From Bemisia tabaci (Eukaryota; Arthropoda; Insecta; Hemiptera; Aleyrodidae), in contig NC_092800.1 of assembly GCF_918797505.1 (NCBI RefSeq), positions 36,136,263 through 36,200,262 on the forward strand: 64,000 nt of DNA, read 5' to 3'. A program made the translations under genes and the position numbers. The notes under the pieces were generated by a model. The model did not search any database, was not told the DNA's origin, and saw nothing but the letters and a program-made list of their open reading frames with translations. Every line of letters begins with the position of its first letter. Positions within the stretch are counted from its first letter, which is position 1. Positions 43,765 through 54,420 of this stretch are shown here, in pieces.

Positions 43765-44250
43765 ACCTATGGGCAAGTTTATGAATCAATGTGAGCTACA
43801 TTTGTGGTTTTCCCGCATTGGGGCTGTGGACCCTAACTGTTTTTTTCAAATGGCAACCCCTCCCCCTGTGCGATACATCAGTTGAACGATGATTAAGAGG
43901 GAAAATTTTCGAGCAAACCGCAGGTCGCCGTTTTGATTTTTGACAGAGTGGTGGCAGGTCAAGTTCAAAATTCGGATGGATCCAAAACTCCCAAGATTTG
44001 GGAAAACCTTGAGATCCAGAGATTTTTTTGGCGCGAGAAACCCGAGTTCGGCGTTAGTTTCTCGAAAAAAATTTACTTTTTTCAAAATGGTGGTCAAAGG
44101 GAAAACTGCAAGTATCTAAATTGCTTACCCATGGATATATGCATTTAAGCTGGCACCCGTAGGTCATTCGGCGCGAAAAATTCGAATCCTGCGTTGGTTT
44201 TTCGAAACGCCACTTTTTTTCCTAAATGACGACCTCTGAAGAAAAATTAG
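43656..44250 (+). mobile_element. Possible GGGTGTCCCA repeat with a 45-base A tract
   Basis: GGGTGTCCCAAAGG at 43659 resembles the start at 11828. The A run at 43719-43763 follows closely. Two diverged copies of CGGCGCGA(G)AAA..CGA then GCGTT.GTTTTTCGAAA lie at 44028 and 44170. Class and limits are unknown. Confidence 0.35.
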
Positions 44251-45003
44251 TATTTAAGCCATTTTTCTGCGCACTCCATGCGTGACAAAATTGCATCAGA
44301 TGTACAGTTTGGCAACTATGAAAGCCCTGTTTTATGAAAATTCGATCACGTTTCACGAAGTTTGATAAGGTCTAACGAGAGTTAAAAGAGTTCTTGACGG
44401 AATCTGTATCGAGTGTTTTCAGTGTTTGACAAAAAAAATACGTGAAAGTAGCCAGAATGATCGAAATTTAATCATGTTTCAAGAAGTTCGCTATGAACAG
44501 TAGCGCTTCTGCTTAAGATATAGAGAAGGTCGAATTGACACGGATGAGATATAGACGTATAATTGTTGTATTGCAGTAAATCTTGGAGGTATATGTATAC
44601 GCACAAAAAATATCCTCCCTGAAAAGCTACTCAACGCTTCGCGTTTTGCGTTACTTACATTTCTTCCTCAGAGGCGACTATTGATAAAATCCATAAGACG
44701 ATGTTGATGAATTACTCGATCTTTTTGGTTAAATCTCTAAGATATGTAGGTAGGAACATTCCGAAATTTAAATATGAACAGTTAACTTTCACACTTTTCC
44801 GGAAAAGCGATGTCATTGCCTATGCGCAAAAACTTCTTTCATTTTAATGTTCATTGTTCATTCACAGAAACCGACCTCCGGTTCAACTGAACGAAATTGC
44901 CGTCGAAGAGTTTTTAGTCTCACTGTGTATGTCAAAGTGTAAACAAATCGGAAATTGCCATCACCTCCTTCTATTTCTCTATACTTAAAAACAACACGCT
45001 CCA
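44251..45003. other. Unannotated AT-rich stretch
   Basis: No recognisable gene, RNA or repeat copy. Confidence 0.4.
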
Positions 45004-45576
45004 CACGGAGAAAAAAAACCTCGTGCGTGGGACCCGAGGTTTGGGTCGTATGAATCTCTGAAGTTTTCGGATTGAGCATCTGAACACTTTAGGTCTAGCT
45101 GCTGAGGTTTGGATCACACATCTGAAACTTCAGTTCTTACATCTGAGGTACTTCAGATATGATAACCGAAGTTTTTCGGATGTGAGAACCGAAGTTTTTC
45201 GGATGTAAAAACCGAAGTACTTCAGTGAAGTTTCAGATGTGTGATCCAAACCTCAGCAGCTGGACCTACAGTGTTCAGATGCTCAATTCGAAAACTTCAG
45301 AGACCCACATTGGTCCGAGAGCCCGACGACATTTTGGGACAAACTCGGGACACGAATCTTGACTTCTTGAATTTGAACTGACACGGAAAATGGTTGTCTG
45401 CCACGTGTTGGCACACCTCACAACGTGCCCAATGATCATTTTCAGTGTCAATTTGAGTACAGCTTTTGATTTCAGTATTCAAAACTTGTGTTACGAGTTT
45501 GTCGCAAAATGCCATCGGGCTCTCGGACTACATGACCTAAACTTCGGGTCCCACGCACGAAGTTTTTTTCTCCGTG
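45004..45576 (+). mobile_element. Family D MITE, copy D2, with a nested foldback
   Basis: CACGGAGAAAAAAAACCTCG to GTTTTTTTCTCCGTG, CA on both sides (2-bp duplication). About 340 bp is family D; the rest is the insert at 45312-45532. TCTGAAAC, ACTTCAGAT and GAACCGAAG motifs alternate in direction. Confidence 0.9.
45312..45532. mobile_element. Foldback element nested in D2
   Basis: GTCCGAGAGCCCGACGACAT pairs with ATGCCATCGGGCTCTCGGAC, about 41-bp arms. D1 has the uninterrupted sequence (CCATATGACCTAAAC). ACAT occurs on both sides in D2, giving a 3- to 4-bp duplication with ends T(T/A)G. Confidence 0.85.
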
Positions 45577-46190
45577 CACGCGTCTTAACGATGACTCCGA
45601 GTGGCCGAGCCCCAAATGAGTGGGCGCAAAGTGCGTTTAATGATTTCCCACGCACTCAGGGAGCCGGAAATTAAATTTGAATAATTCAACCCCTTCCCTG
45701 GGTCCTCGGTCGCCATGATTCCGCCTGGGGGGAGGTCATCATTGTTTACATTTTGGCACCCTTGACCCGAATCTACGGGCCCTATGAGCGGAACCTAACG
45801 AAATTAACACGATTAAAAGCTGCAGAGTTTTCCGAGGATAAACATCATAATGAGTTCGAAAATCCGACATCACACGCCGGAGGGTCCGCGGCCTCCAATT
45901 AGGATCGAGAGCGCTTAAAAACAGCTTTCCGGGAGCATCGTCGAGTGTTTCAGTCAACATCGGAGCACTTCAGCCCCCGGCCCGCCTCTCAAAATCGAAT
46001 CGGTATTTGAGAGCTGCAGGTAAATAATACTGTCAGCGCGGATATCTCATGAACCGCCAACTCGCTGCACTTACATACAACCTGGGGATCACGAGTTTCT
46101 AACGTTTACAACATTTACACGCGCGAGTAACTATTCCCGACGCCGGCAACAATCGCGAGACGTTAATTATTTTCGGGCCGTTCCAGTTTT
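45577..46190. other. GC-richer island, no recognised gene
   Basis: Single-copy-looking; a minus-strand 73-codon frame (45739-45960) has no family resemblance. Confidence 0.35.
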
Positions 46191-46650
46191 CTGCCGTGCT
46201 GAGGTAAGAACGCCGTACGAACCTTTAGCCGTTGCCGAATTTCCCTCGGTAAATCACGAATTTTCGGGAAAATTAGTAAATATTTTTCATCCAATTTTTC
46301 AGATAATTTTATTTGCAATTTTACCTAAACCTCTCGAAAATTTATCGGAAAATACATAATTGATAACCCCCACTGGTAAAAAAAGTAGCTTGGATCAAGA
46401 TTTCAGACTCTTAAAAACATTGCCAAGAAAAAATACTCTTGATTCAATCGGATTTTTCCTTGTATCGAAGAACCAAGCTTCTTGATTTAAGCGGATTTCC
46501 ATTTGAATCAAGAGTATTTTTCCTTGTCAATGTTTTTAAGAGTCTGGACTCTAGATCCAAGCTACTTTTTTTACTCAAAAACAAACATTTTATCGAAGGA
46601 AATTCGGCAACTCTCGAATGTTCATACGGCCTTTTTCCTCAGCACGGCAG
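46191..46650. mobile_element. Family F MITE, copy F11, carrying nested B3
   Basis: CTGCCGTGCTGAGGTAAGAA to TTCCTCAGCACGGCAG, TTTT on both sides (4-bp duplication). B3 splits it at 46371; comparison with F8 shows the join (CATAATT..CTCAAAAA). Confidence 0.88.
46371..46575. mobile_element. Family B MITE, copy B3, nested in F11
   Basis: CACTGGTAAAAAAAGTAGC pairs with GCTACTTTTTTTAC; the terminal CAGTG on the right appears lost. Internal CTTGATTCAATCGGATTTT and TGAATCAAGAGTATTTTT match B1 and B2. Confidence 0.82.
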
Positions 46651-47055
46651 TTTTCACGGGTGGGTGGTCCAAGGGGGGGGGGATTTCTTCCCCGATTTAA
46701 AGGCGGGGGAAAAATGCGTGCCTCCTTCGCTCCAGGAGAGTAAAAAAGCGGGAGATAACGGATCCTGCAACCCTTTTTTCTACCTCGTTTTTTGATGCTT
46801 CCCGTCAGCGAGCGCGTACAATTAAACTACAAAACGCACTGCTTGCTCGAAGCCTTAGCCGTCCTTTCGGCTTCCAGGAATAAGCTAAATATTTTAAGCA
46901 CACCTATAAAATTCTGGTCTTCGGGGGGAGGATTTAATTTGATTAATCAAGCTATCTCCTTCTTCCCTTCCGCTCTTGGAATTTCGTGACAGCTGGTGGC
47001 AGGGAACTTAAGGGCTTCGTTGCCGGATGTCGTCGTCGTTATAGTTTACTCTCCT
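46651..47055. other. Unannotated stretch with G-rich patches
   Basis: A GGGGGGGG run near 46672 and several short frames occur. Nothing is recognised. Confidence 0.35.
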
Positions 47056-47331
47056 GCGGGATGATTATTGAATTTGATAGAAAAAACGATAGGCAAAGAA
47101 GGCATAGAGTAGGTATGAAGCGATCTTATAGTTTGAAATGAGTGGTTCTAAAAGACTGAGGGAGAAAATGATGGGCTAACTATAGGGTCTCTCATGGGTT
47201 TTGCTGTTAGTTAATCTATTACCTACCTCCTTTGTCCTTGCAACCCACCCCTTCCACCTATAGAATATCTCCATATCCTTTTTGCCCTCTTTGTCCATAG
47301 GTCTGTCGATCAATTTCAATAATCGGTCCGC
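47056..47331 (+). mobile_element. Family E MITE, copy E3
   Basis: GCGGGATGATTATTGAATTT to AATTTCAATAATCGGTCCGC, 276 bp, same orientation as E1. The centre GGGTCTCTCATGGGTTTTGC is slightly diverged. Confidence 0.85.
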
Positions 47332-47527
47332 TGAAGATTTTTAATGTACGAGGTGATCAACAAAAGAAGAGCCCACGGCAAGTACAAGTTATCAACATTT
47401 CGTGATAAGATGGGGAGTAGAAGTTACAGGAACCTACCAATGCGGTTGATATTTATAAGTTGGATTTTGAAAATGGAAGAATTTTTACAAACATTGATGT
47501 GATAAATACTTCCTTTATAAAATTTTC

Positions 47528-47745
47528 ACACTGAGAAAAAAAGTCAGAGCACACGAACCGAAAGCACAATATTCTAAGTTGGCCGTACTATTTGATTCAT
47601 GTCACCATAGTTTGAGACTATACTACGGAAGTTTTTCTAAAGGTTGTTTGGTTTGGTCTGAAACCGATGTTGCATGAACCGAGGATACGGTTCTTAGAAC
47701 CGAAAGTGCGCTTACGTGAACCAAATAGTACACCCAACACAGAGC
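47528..47745. mobile_element. Candidate CACTG-ended element, right end not found
   Basis: CACTGAGAAAAAAAGTCAGA starts a stretch with repeated GAACCGAAAG / GAACCGAGG strings, like the interior of families D and C. No closing CAGTG was identified. Confidence 0.3.
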
Positions 47746-48955
47746 GAGCACCGCACATACGTGTCTTTTGCCCGAACTTTTGCCTTACTTAAGGATTGTA
47801 AAAATCGGCTCTGCTACAAGAAACTCCGCTCATATTCTCCATAGATTAATTACAAGCACATTTCAAGATAAGCGACTTCGTAAAAACCAAATTGAGCCAT
47901 TTTGTTTCGTTAATACGTTTAGGCACCGCATTATTTTGTTTCATTTTTATTTTCGGTACGGAGATGCTGCCTACCAGTTTGGAGCTGCACGCGGCCATAA
48001 ATCTCGAGTGAGTTATACATCTCGGCAACACAACGTCGAAAATATAATTGAGAGACGCTATATCACGGAGTAAATGGCTTGGAAATATATATCACATGGT
48101 GCATGCGTCAAAAGCAAAACGGGCGCATAACGGAACTTGTTGGGGGTTTTTATTGCTTACATGGTGCCACTAATCGACGAAATGTTCCATGAGCTTCTTG
48201 CAGCCAAATGCGGCGCAGTTAAATGTCATAGCCGACTAAACTGTAGAGGAAACAATTAAAAATATGTAAGTCCCAACGGTTTACATTCATCGTTCGTATG
48301 TTTTTATGATATGTGTACAGTTTCGCACTGTAAACGTTCTTCCTAGGTTTCTGTCATGAGATCCAGCGATCCAGGATTTGATGCAATACGCACTTCAGTG
48401 ACGTAACGTGCTTTGCAATGTATCTGTCGCAGGCAAATAGTGAAATCAGGCATTTGTCAAATGCCTAGGCAGATAATTAAATTTTGACGGTCCACAAAAT
48501 TTTGTGAATTTATGGCGAAGAGCTCACGAGTTTTCAATATTTTTTGGAAAAATAACTCATCAGGACAGGAAAAGTAAGGAAGAAAATAAGTAAAAAAAAT
48601 TGCGATTTTTTAGTGTGGGAAATACATTGTCCGATGAAACTGAACTGAGGCAATGCAAAAAATTCCCGGCTTCAATCTACTTAAGTATTTAAGTCCTCTT
48701 TATGAGGCCCCCTTCATTTAAAAATAAAAATTAAAACTTCAAATGCACAGTGCCGATCTATTTAAAACAACGCAAATATTTCCTCTTCCTCTCCTTCTTT
48801 ACTTCTTTATTTATTTAATTTTTTGTCGACGCCGAGCATATGAGTGATTTCTCAAAGGACACATTAAATGAATTTCTCCCTAAAGAACAATTATTTTGTA
48901 GACAAATATAATGGGCATCTTAATTTTTTAACTTCCGTCTCCTTTTATTCCGTCA
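47746..48955. other. Unannotated AT-rich stretch
   Basis: A 101-codon frame at 47768-48073 has no recognised motif. No family copies. Confidence 0.4.
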
Positions 48956-48989
48956 TAAATGGTGTTGGTTTAAGCAGATGCTAACGGCA

Positions 48990-49690
48990 TCTGGTAGCAA
49001 TTGCATGTATCATTCTCATAGGAGGCGTCACCATCCGGTTTACTAATTTTAAGGAAACTGGTTTCTTCTTCGAAGCAAAATGTTATATTGAAAGTAGGCA
49101 ACCGCACATGTCCCATGCCGCATCGCGTTCCCCGCGGAAGGGACTCACTCCGTTTACTAACTTTTAAGGTAACCGTTTTCTTCTTTCGACACAACGTGTT
49201 TTCTTCTACCAAGCAAGCTGTTGGGTTAAAAGAAGGCAACAGCGTCTGGCTTATTGCATCCTCCCCCGCTGAGGGCGTTCGCCCCGTTTACTAATTCTGA
49301 GGAAAACCGTTTTCTTCTACCAAGCAAGCTGTTGGGTTAAAAGAAGGCAACAGCGTCTGGCTTATTGCATCCTCCCCCGCTGAGGGCGTTCGCCCCGTTT
49401 ACTAATTCTGAGGAAACCGTTTTCTTCTTTCGACACAACGTGTTTTCTTCTACCAAGCAAGCTGTTGGGTTAAAAGAAGGCAACAGCGTCTGGCTTATTG
49501 CATCCTCCCCCGCTGAGGGCGTTCGCCCCGTTTACTAATTTTGAGGAAACCGGTTTTCTTCTTTCGACACAACGTATTTTCTTCTACCAAGCATGCTGTT
49601 GACTTAAAAAGAGGCAACGGCCGGACTCAGAAGGCGTTCACCCCGTTTACTAATTTTAAAGAAACTGGTTTCTTCATTCAAGCAAAAGTT
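48990..49690 (+). repeat. Family Q tandem array, two monomer lengths
   Basis: TTTACTAA recurs at 49039, 49153, 49287, 49398, 49531 and 49646, giving spacings of 114, 134, 111, 133 and 115. The inner units share TACCAAGCAAGCTGTTGGG, GGCAACAGCGTCTGGC and CCCGCTGAGGGCG almost exactly. Outer units are diverged. The length difference is a 22-base segment around CTTTCGACACAACGTG. Confidence 0.92.
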
Positions 49691-49724
49691 GGCTTATTTT
49701 AAAACAACGTTTATTTTACTTAAG

Positions 49725-49766
49725 AAAACACGATTCGCTTGTTTCAAGCGAATCATGTTGTCTTAC
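49725..49766. repeat. Hairpin after the Q array
   Basis: AACACGATTCGCTTG and CAAGCGAATCATGTT pair with a short loop at 49727-49762. It sits in sequence that still resembles Q monomer ends (AAGAAAAC), so it may belong to the same element. Confidence 0.65.
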
Positions 49767-49869
49767 ATTAAGAAAACCGTTAGTTTCTTCCAAGTCAAAC
49801 CCGTTTTGAAATAAGTAAAAAATCCAAGTAGACGCGTTTACTTAAATTCAGGAAATCTTTTTTTTCCGT

Positions 49870-50670
49870 GTGTCGAACGTTAATGAAGTCGAAGTGTCAT
49901 CTCCTTGAAAACGCATCTTAATGATACTGTTTTTAAGAGAAGGGTCCAACCTTCCATCGTGCGTAGAGTCAAATAGTAGCTTATTTTTTTATTTTTCACA
50001 TTGATTCCTCAATAACCTTAATAACTGGAAGTTTTCATGATTCTCATCTTCATAACTTCGATTCTTCGATAACTCAAATTTTTCATCCCTGAAGATTTAA
50101 GTGGTTGGTGCGTGGATGTTTACTGACCAAGTGCGATGACTGTTTGCCTAGCGACTAAGCTCAAAGTTAACCTGAAACTAGAGAAAGCTCCGAGATCTTA
50201 ATAATAATAAAAAATAATAAAAAAAACTGTCGGGTTGACGAGTTTCGATTCTGCGTGTTTTTGAAGGTATTTCACCGTCAATATTTTCTTATTAAGCCAC
50301 AGCGCATCCCTAGTTTCCATACACGCACGGTTAGAACAATCCCACGAATTCGAGGCAAAAATTAAATATAAGCACGAGAAAAGTCGAAGGCTCTCATAGA
50401 ATCCACGGAGAAGCGGTTTTTGAGATGGGAATGATGAAAAGTAAACGCGAGGAGAATTCAATAAGAAGTTTCAAACCCATGTTGCCACATGCCATGAGGC
50501 GTGTCAGAGAGCAGTAAGCGCGCAAAAATTGACGTCACTGCCGACGAAACAGCAGTAAATCAACGTTATGCAGCTAAAAAGCGGTGTGCTTACTGCTGTC
50601 TTGTGCGAAATGGTGTCCTTTACTGCCAACGTCAAAACCTTAAAATTTGTCAGTGGAGAGAATTTAATCG
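49870..50670. other. Unannotated AT-rich stretch
   Basis: Nothing recognised; an 87-codon minus-strand frame (50198-50461) is unremarkable. Confidence 0.4.
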
Positions 50671-51310
50671 AGCAAGCATTTAGAAAATCCGTTGTTTCCC
50701 ATACGAAAGAGCGTAACTTCGTTCCAAGGTTGCAAAATCGACTTGGACAATTCGGTTTTTCATGAGGACAAGACTTAGGCATTTTTATATGAAATTCTGC
50801 CGATTTTTGCATGTAATGAGAAGAGAATTGAGCGAAATATTTGGCCAGGATTACCTAACAGTCCTAATTCCCACAATTTCTTCAGAAAGACATTTTTGGA
50901 CTGAAGGACCATTCAAATACTACGTAACGCACTTTTCCGATTTTTTCACCCCCTCTCCCCCTTGTAACGCACTCGTAACGCAGCCATATACACCCCTCAT
51001 TTGAATTACGTGACGTTGGCCTGACCCCTTCCCCCAATTTCCGAGAAATCAAGAAAACGCTGAGAAAACAGCTTGAAAAAAATTTGGGTTTTTTTTTTAG
51101 ATACTCGTATTTTGCTGAAATGCAACGGGAAGAGATCAACAAAGGTATGAAAAGATTCATCCGGAAGAGGCGAAATTTACGATTTTTCGCGCGTCTTTCC
51201 AAAGTTTTTTGCCCACCGGCTCAGATTTGTTACGTAACGTTTGGCTTGCTTCCCTTTTCCCCCTTATTACGCACCGTACTGCTTGCTCATCCCCCCCCCC
51301 CTCTTCCCTA
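50671..51310. other. Unannotated stretch with a family S-like piece
   Basis: AGAGCGTAACTTCGTTCCAAGGTTGC at 50707 resembles the right part of the sequence at 60780-60830. Two TACGTAACG-containing stretches (50920 and 51230) are followed by C-rich tracts. No gene. Confidence 0.35.
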
Positions 51311-51314
51311 AGTG

Positions 51315-51480
51315 CCAGTGTCGTGGCGTGAACTGCGATATATCGATTGTTATGCCATTTAAACCTATGTTAAAGAATCGATTATTAAGGTGTTCGCTGT
51401 GAACACCCTGTTTATCGATCTTTTTCCATAGGTTCAAACGGCAGATCAATCGATCTATGGAAAATCACGCCACGCCACTG
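51315..51480. mobile_element. Family M foldback element, copy M1
   Basis: CAGTGTCGTGGCGTG to CACGCCACGCCACTG, 166 bp. Inner pairs: TATCGATTG / CAATCGAT, TTTAAACCTATG / CATAGGTTCAAA, GGTGTTCGC / GTGAACACC at the centre. Copies are at 58882 and 60355. Confidence 0.88.
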
Positions 51481-51880
51481 CTAAGTGCATTACGCGATAC
51501 TTGAACGGCCCCTGCTTGAGCTGCTCTCTTGAGAAGCACGTCAGAGTCGACAACCTGTCTCTCGGCGCGGGAAAATCTCGGATTTGGGCGCCAAATCGGG
51601 CTCTGGGGCCGGGCTCGGTGGCGGAGAAGAGCTTATTACGCATAACTGACGCGTCACCGACTCACCGCTTTATTTCAGATCACTCGGCGCCCAGATATGC
51701 TCCCGCTCCGGTTCCCGGCTAAATGTTCCGCGAGATGAATAACACGTACTTGGCGTACGAATCAATACTCCCCCTCGCGGGCCACCCAGCAACATGTTGC
51801 TATAAATCCACCGTTTCGTTATGTTTTGTGTTCTCGGAGACAGCTTATTCAAATTTATCGCCGAGTCGGGCGCCCTCCGC

Positions 51881-52836
51881 AAGACGGCAGTACGTGCTTC
51901 TCGTCGTAAGCCGCGACACCTGGGAGGATACGCACTAACCGCGGTTCAAGCTCCGAGTGCACTTACGACTGTTTTCCCGAGGAGCCTGGCGATAGATTTC
52001 GCCGTGTTTTTCGCTAAATTTTCACTTATTTTTGTGTTATTCCCGCAAGACGGCAGTACGTGCTTCTCGTCGTAAGCCGCGACACCTGGACACTCTAACC
52101 GCGGCTCAAGCTCTGAATGCACTTACGACTGTTTTCCCGAGGAGCCTGGCGATAGATTTCGCCGTGTTTTTCGCTAAATTTTCACTTAGTTCTTGGATTT
52201 CCCATGTAAGGCGGCAGTATGTACGCGAGCTGCAAAACCCGTAAGGTCTCACGCTCCAAATACATTTACTACTGCCTTCAAAAGGAGCGTAAACACGGGT
52301 TTGGCTGTGTTTTTGCTAACTTTTCACTCATTTTTGTGCGCTTTCCGTAAGACAGCAGTACATGCTCCTCGTCGTAAGCCGTGACACCTGGAAGGATACA
52401 CTCTAACCGCGGCTCAAGCTCCAAGTGCACTTACGACTGCTTTCCCGAGGAGCCTGGCGATAGATTTCGCCGTGCTTTTCGCTAAATTTTCACTTATTTC
52501 TTGGATTTCCCCTATAAGACGGCAGTAAGTACGCAAGTCGCGAAAACCGTAAGGGTTCACGCTCCATATGTATTTACGACTGTTTTCCCGAGGAGCGTGG
52601 CAATAGATCTATCCGTGTTTTTCGCTAAATGTTCACTAATTTTTGGGTGTCCCTTGTGAGACGGCAGTAAGTGCGCGAGCCTCGAAACCCGTAAGGGTTC
52701 ACGCTCCAAATGCATTTACTTCTGTCTTCATAAGGAGCACGGTGAAGGATTTGGCTGTGTTGTCGCTGACTTTCCACTTATTTTTGTGTGCTTCCGGCAA
52801 GACGGCAGTATGAACGTTTCGACGTGGGCTGTGAAA
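51881..52836 (+). repeat. Family R satellite array with long and short monomers
   Basis: AAGACGGCAGTA or close variants start at 51881, 52047, 52208, 52349, 52516, 52657 and 52799. Spacings are 166, 161, 141, 167, 141 and 142. Long units carry TTCTCGTCGTAAGCCGCGAC and GAGGAGCCTGGCGATAGATT; short ones carry CCGTAAGG.TTCACGCTCC. Open frames across it follow the repeat and are not called genes. Confidence 0.92.
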
Positions 52837-52979
52837 CCTGTGGGGGCAAGCGGCAACCAGCGACCAGCAGGTCGATTGTTGAATCGTTATCGAATGATCC
52901 TGATCGATCAATCCCTATCGAAGCAATGCTGTTTATCGATGAAGGTCATTCGATATGAATTCAACAATCGACCCACAGG
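52837..52979. mobile_element. Foldback element in the last R monomer
   Basis: CCTGTGGG and GTCGATTGTTGAAT (52871) pair with ATTCAACAATCGAC and CCCACAGG (to 52979). Inner ATCGAATGATC / GGTCATTCGAT also pair. The monomer sequence GTGAAACC on the left seems to resume after it. One copy only. Confidence 0.7.
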
Positions 52980-53739
52980 GCTTATGCTCGGAGAGCGCTT
53001 CCTGCTATTTTTACGAGTAGAATAGCGCGCTGCTGTCTCTGGCGTTCAAAATGTTTCATAACGAAAATTTCAGTTAATTCGCCTGAACTTAGTCAAGCAG
53101 CTCATGCTGTTGGGAAGAAATGGTGAGATTAACCTAATTTTTTACAGTATGGGGGAGATCAAAAGATAAAAGACCAAGATGAAGATGAGGAGCCCCTCAA
53201 AAATTATGAAAAGTACATAACATACAACCGCATTATACCTTATTTGAAAGTATAATTTCATCATGTCCCTTACCATTTCGTTTTTTCAATTAGTGCAAGT
53301 TTCCATTGAGCTCTGGGTAAGTGTCTAAGCTTCTTCATTATCTTGACCCAGTTCGTTTGGGGAGTGAAGTTATACTATCAAATGGTTATAGCTTTCTGAT
53401 CAAATTTCATTACTCACAGTGAAATTGAATGATGCAATCAGAATGAAACCACGTAAATCGCCGAAATATCTTGCTCACCTGAAATCAGAAGAATTATAGA
53501 TTTTAGGAATAGTACAAATTGTAAATTTTCGCTTTTTCACTGTCTTGAGAGGAAAACTGACATGAAAAAGAAAAACTTGAATTTTGACTCAAATCCTACC
53601 TTGCTAAATTGACCCATACGGTTCAATTTTTCACATCGATGTACCTGCGAAATGTTTTTTCAAAATTTTAGGATTTTTGCAAGAGATCAGAAGAAAAATC
53701 AGTGGCATTTTCAGTTAGGCATCACAAAGATTTTCCTGG
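52980..53739. other. Unannotated AT-rich stretch
   Basis: No feature recognised. Confidence 0.4.
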
Positions 53740-54420
53740 TAAAAATGAAATTTGCGAGGGGAAATTTGGCAACATTGAAACGTAGATACATTCCTCCTCG
53801 AGGGAGGCGACGAAAAGAGCACTACAATAGTGGGAGAAAAAAATCAACCCCTTGACACGTTGCAACAAAGTGTCACCCCTCCCTCCCTTGATTTGGACCG
53901 CGTTAAATAGAAAGGCACCAAGCCACATCAGCTATTACCAAATTTAATTTGGCATTTTAAATTTAATTTAATTCCTTAAAATTTTCAAAGGAATCCGCAC
54001 AATCGTTCTCTCGTAAAAAACTAGATTGCCCAGTTGAATTTGGCGATAGCTGACGTGGCTTGGTTCCTCTCTGTTGTTGATCCATTTGTACCCCCTCGGT
54101 TCATCAACCCTTTGCGCGGGGGAATTCGGCAACATTGAAATGTAGTTACGCTCTTCCTCGAGGGGAGCGACGAAAAAAGCACGACACTGGTGATAGAAAA
54201 AATCAACCCCTTTGGAAGTGCGGACCCTTCCTCCCTTCATTTGTACCATTTTGGCTCATCAGCCCTTTGCGCGAGAAAATTTGGCAACATTAATACGTAC
54301 TTACGTTCCTTCGCGAGGGAGGTGACGAAAAGAGCACCACAACAGTGAGAGGAAAAAACCCACCCCTTTACACGTGGCAACAAAGTGCGACCCGTTTCTC
54401 CCTTCATTTGTACCCCCTCG
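53740..54420 (+). repeat. Family S tandem array, three units, interrupted by G3
   Basis: Units are anchored by TT(T/C)GGCAACATT at 53765, 54125 and 54280. The first spacing is 360 but becomes 167 after removing G3; the second is 155. Shared blocks: CGAGGGAGG.GACGAAAAGAG, CAACCCCTT, CTCCCTTCATTTGTACC and CTCATCA.CCCTTTGCGCG. Confidence 0.9.
53895..54083. mobile_element. Family G MITE, copy G3, inserted in the S array
   Basis: GGACCGCGTTAAATAGAAAG on the left; the right end has decayed to TTGTTGATCC. ATTT on both sides; the next S unit has the empty site (cttcATTTgtacc). Inner GCCACATCAGCTATTACC / GGCGATAGCTGACGTGGC pair well. 189 bp, shorter than other G copies. Confidence 0.9.

Noticed and set aside
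48990..49690. CRISPR-like array because of regular repeats
   Set aside because: Whole 111-134-bp units repeat, without unique spacers; it is an ordinary tandem array in an animal-like genome.
51821..52384. Repeated short frames across the R array as a repeat protein gene
   Set aside because: The frames change phase with each monomer length and end within one or two units.
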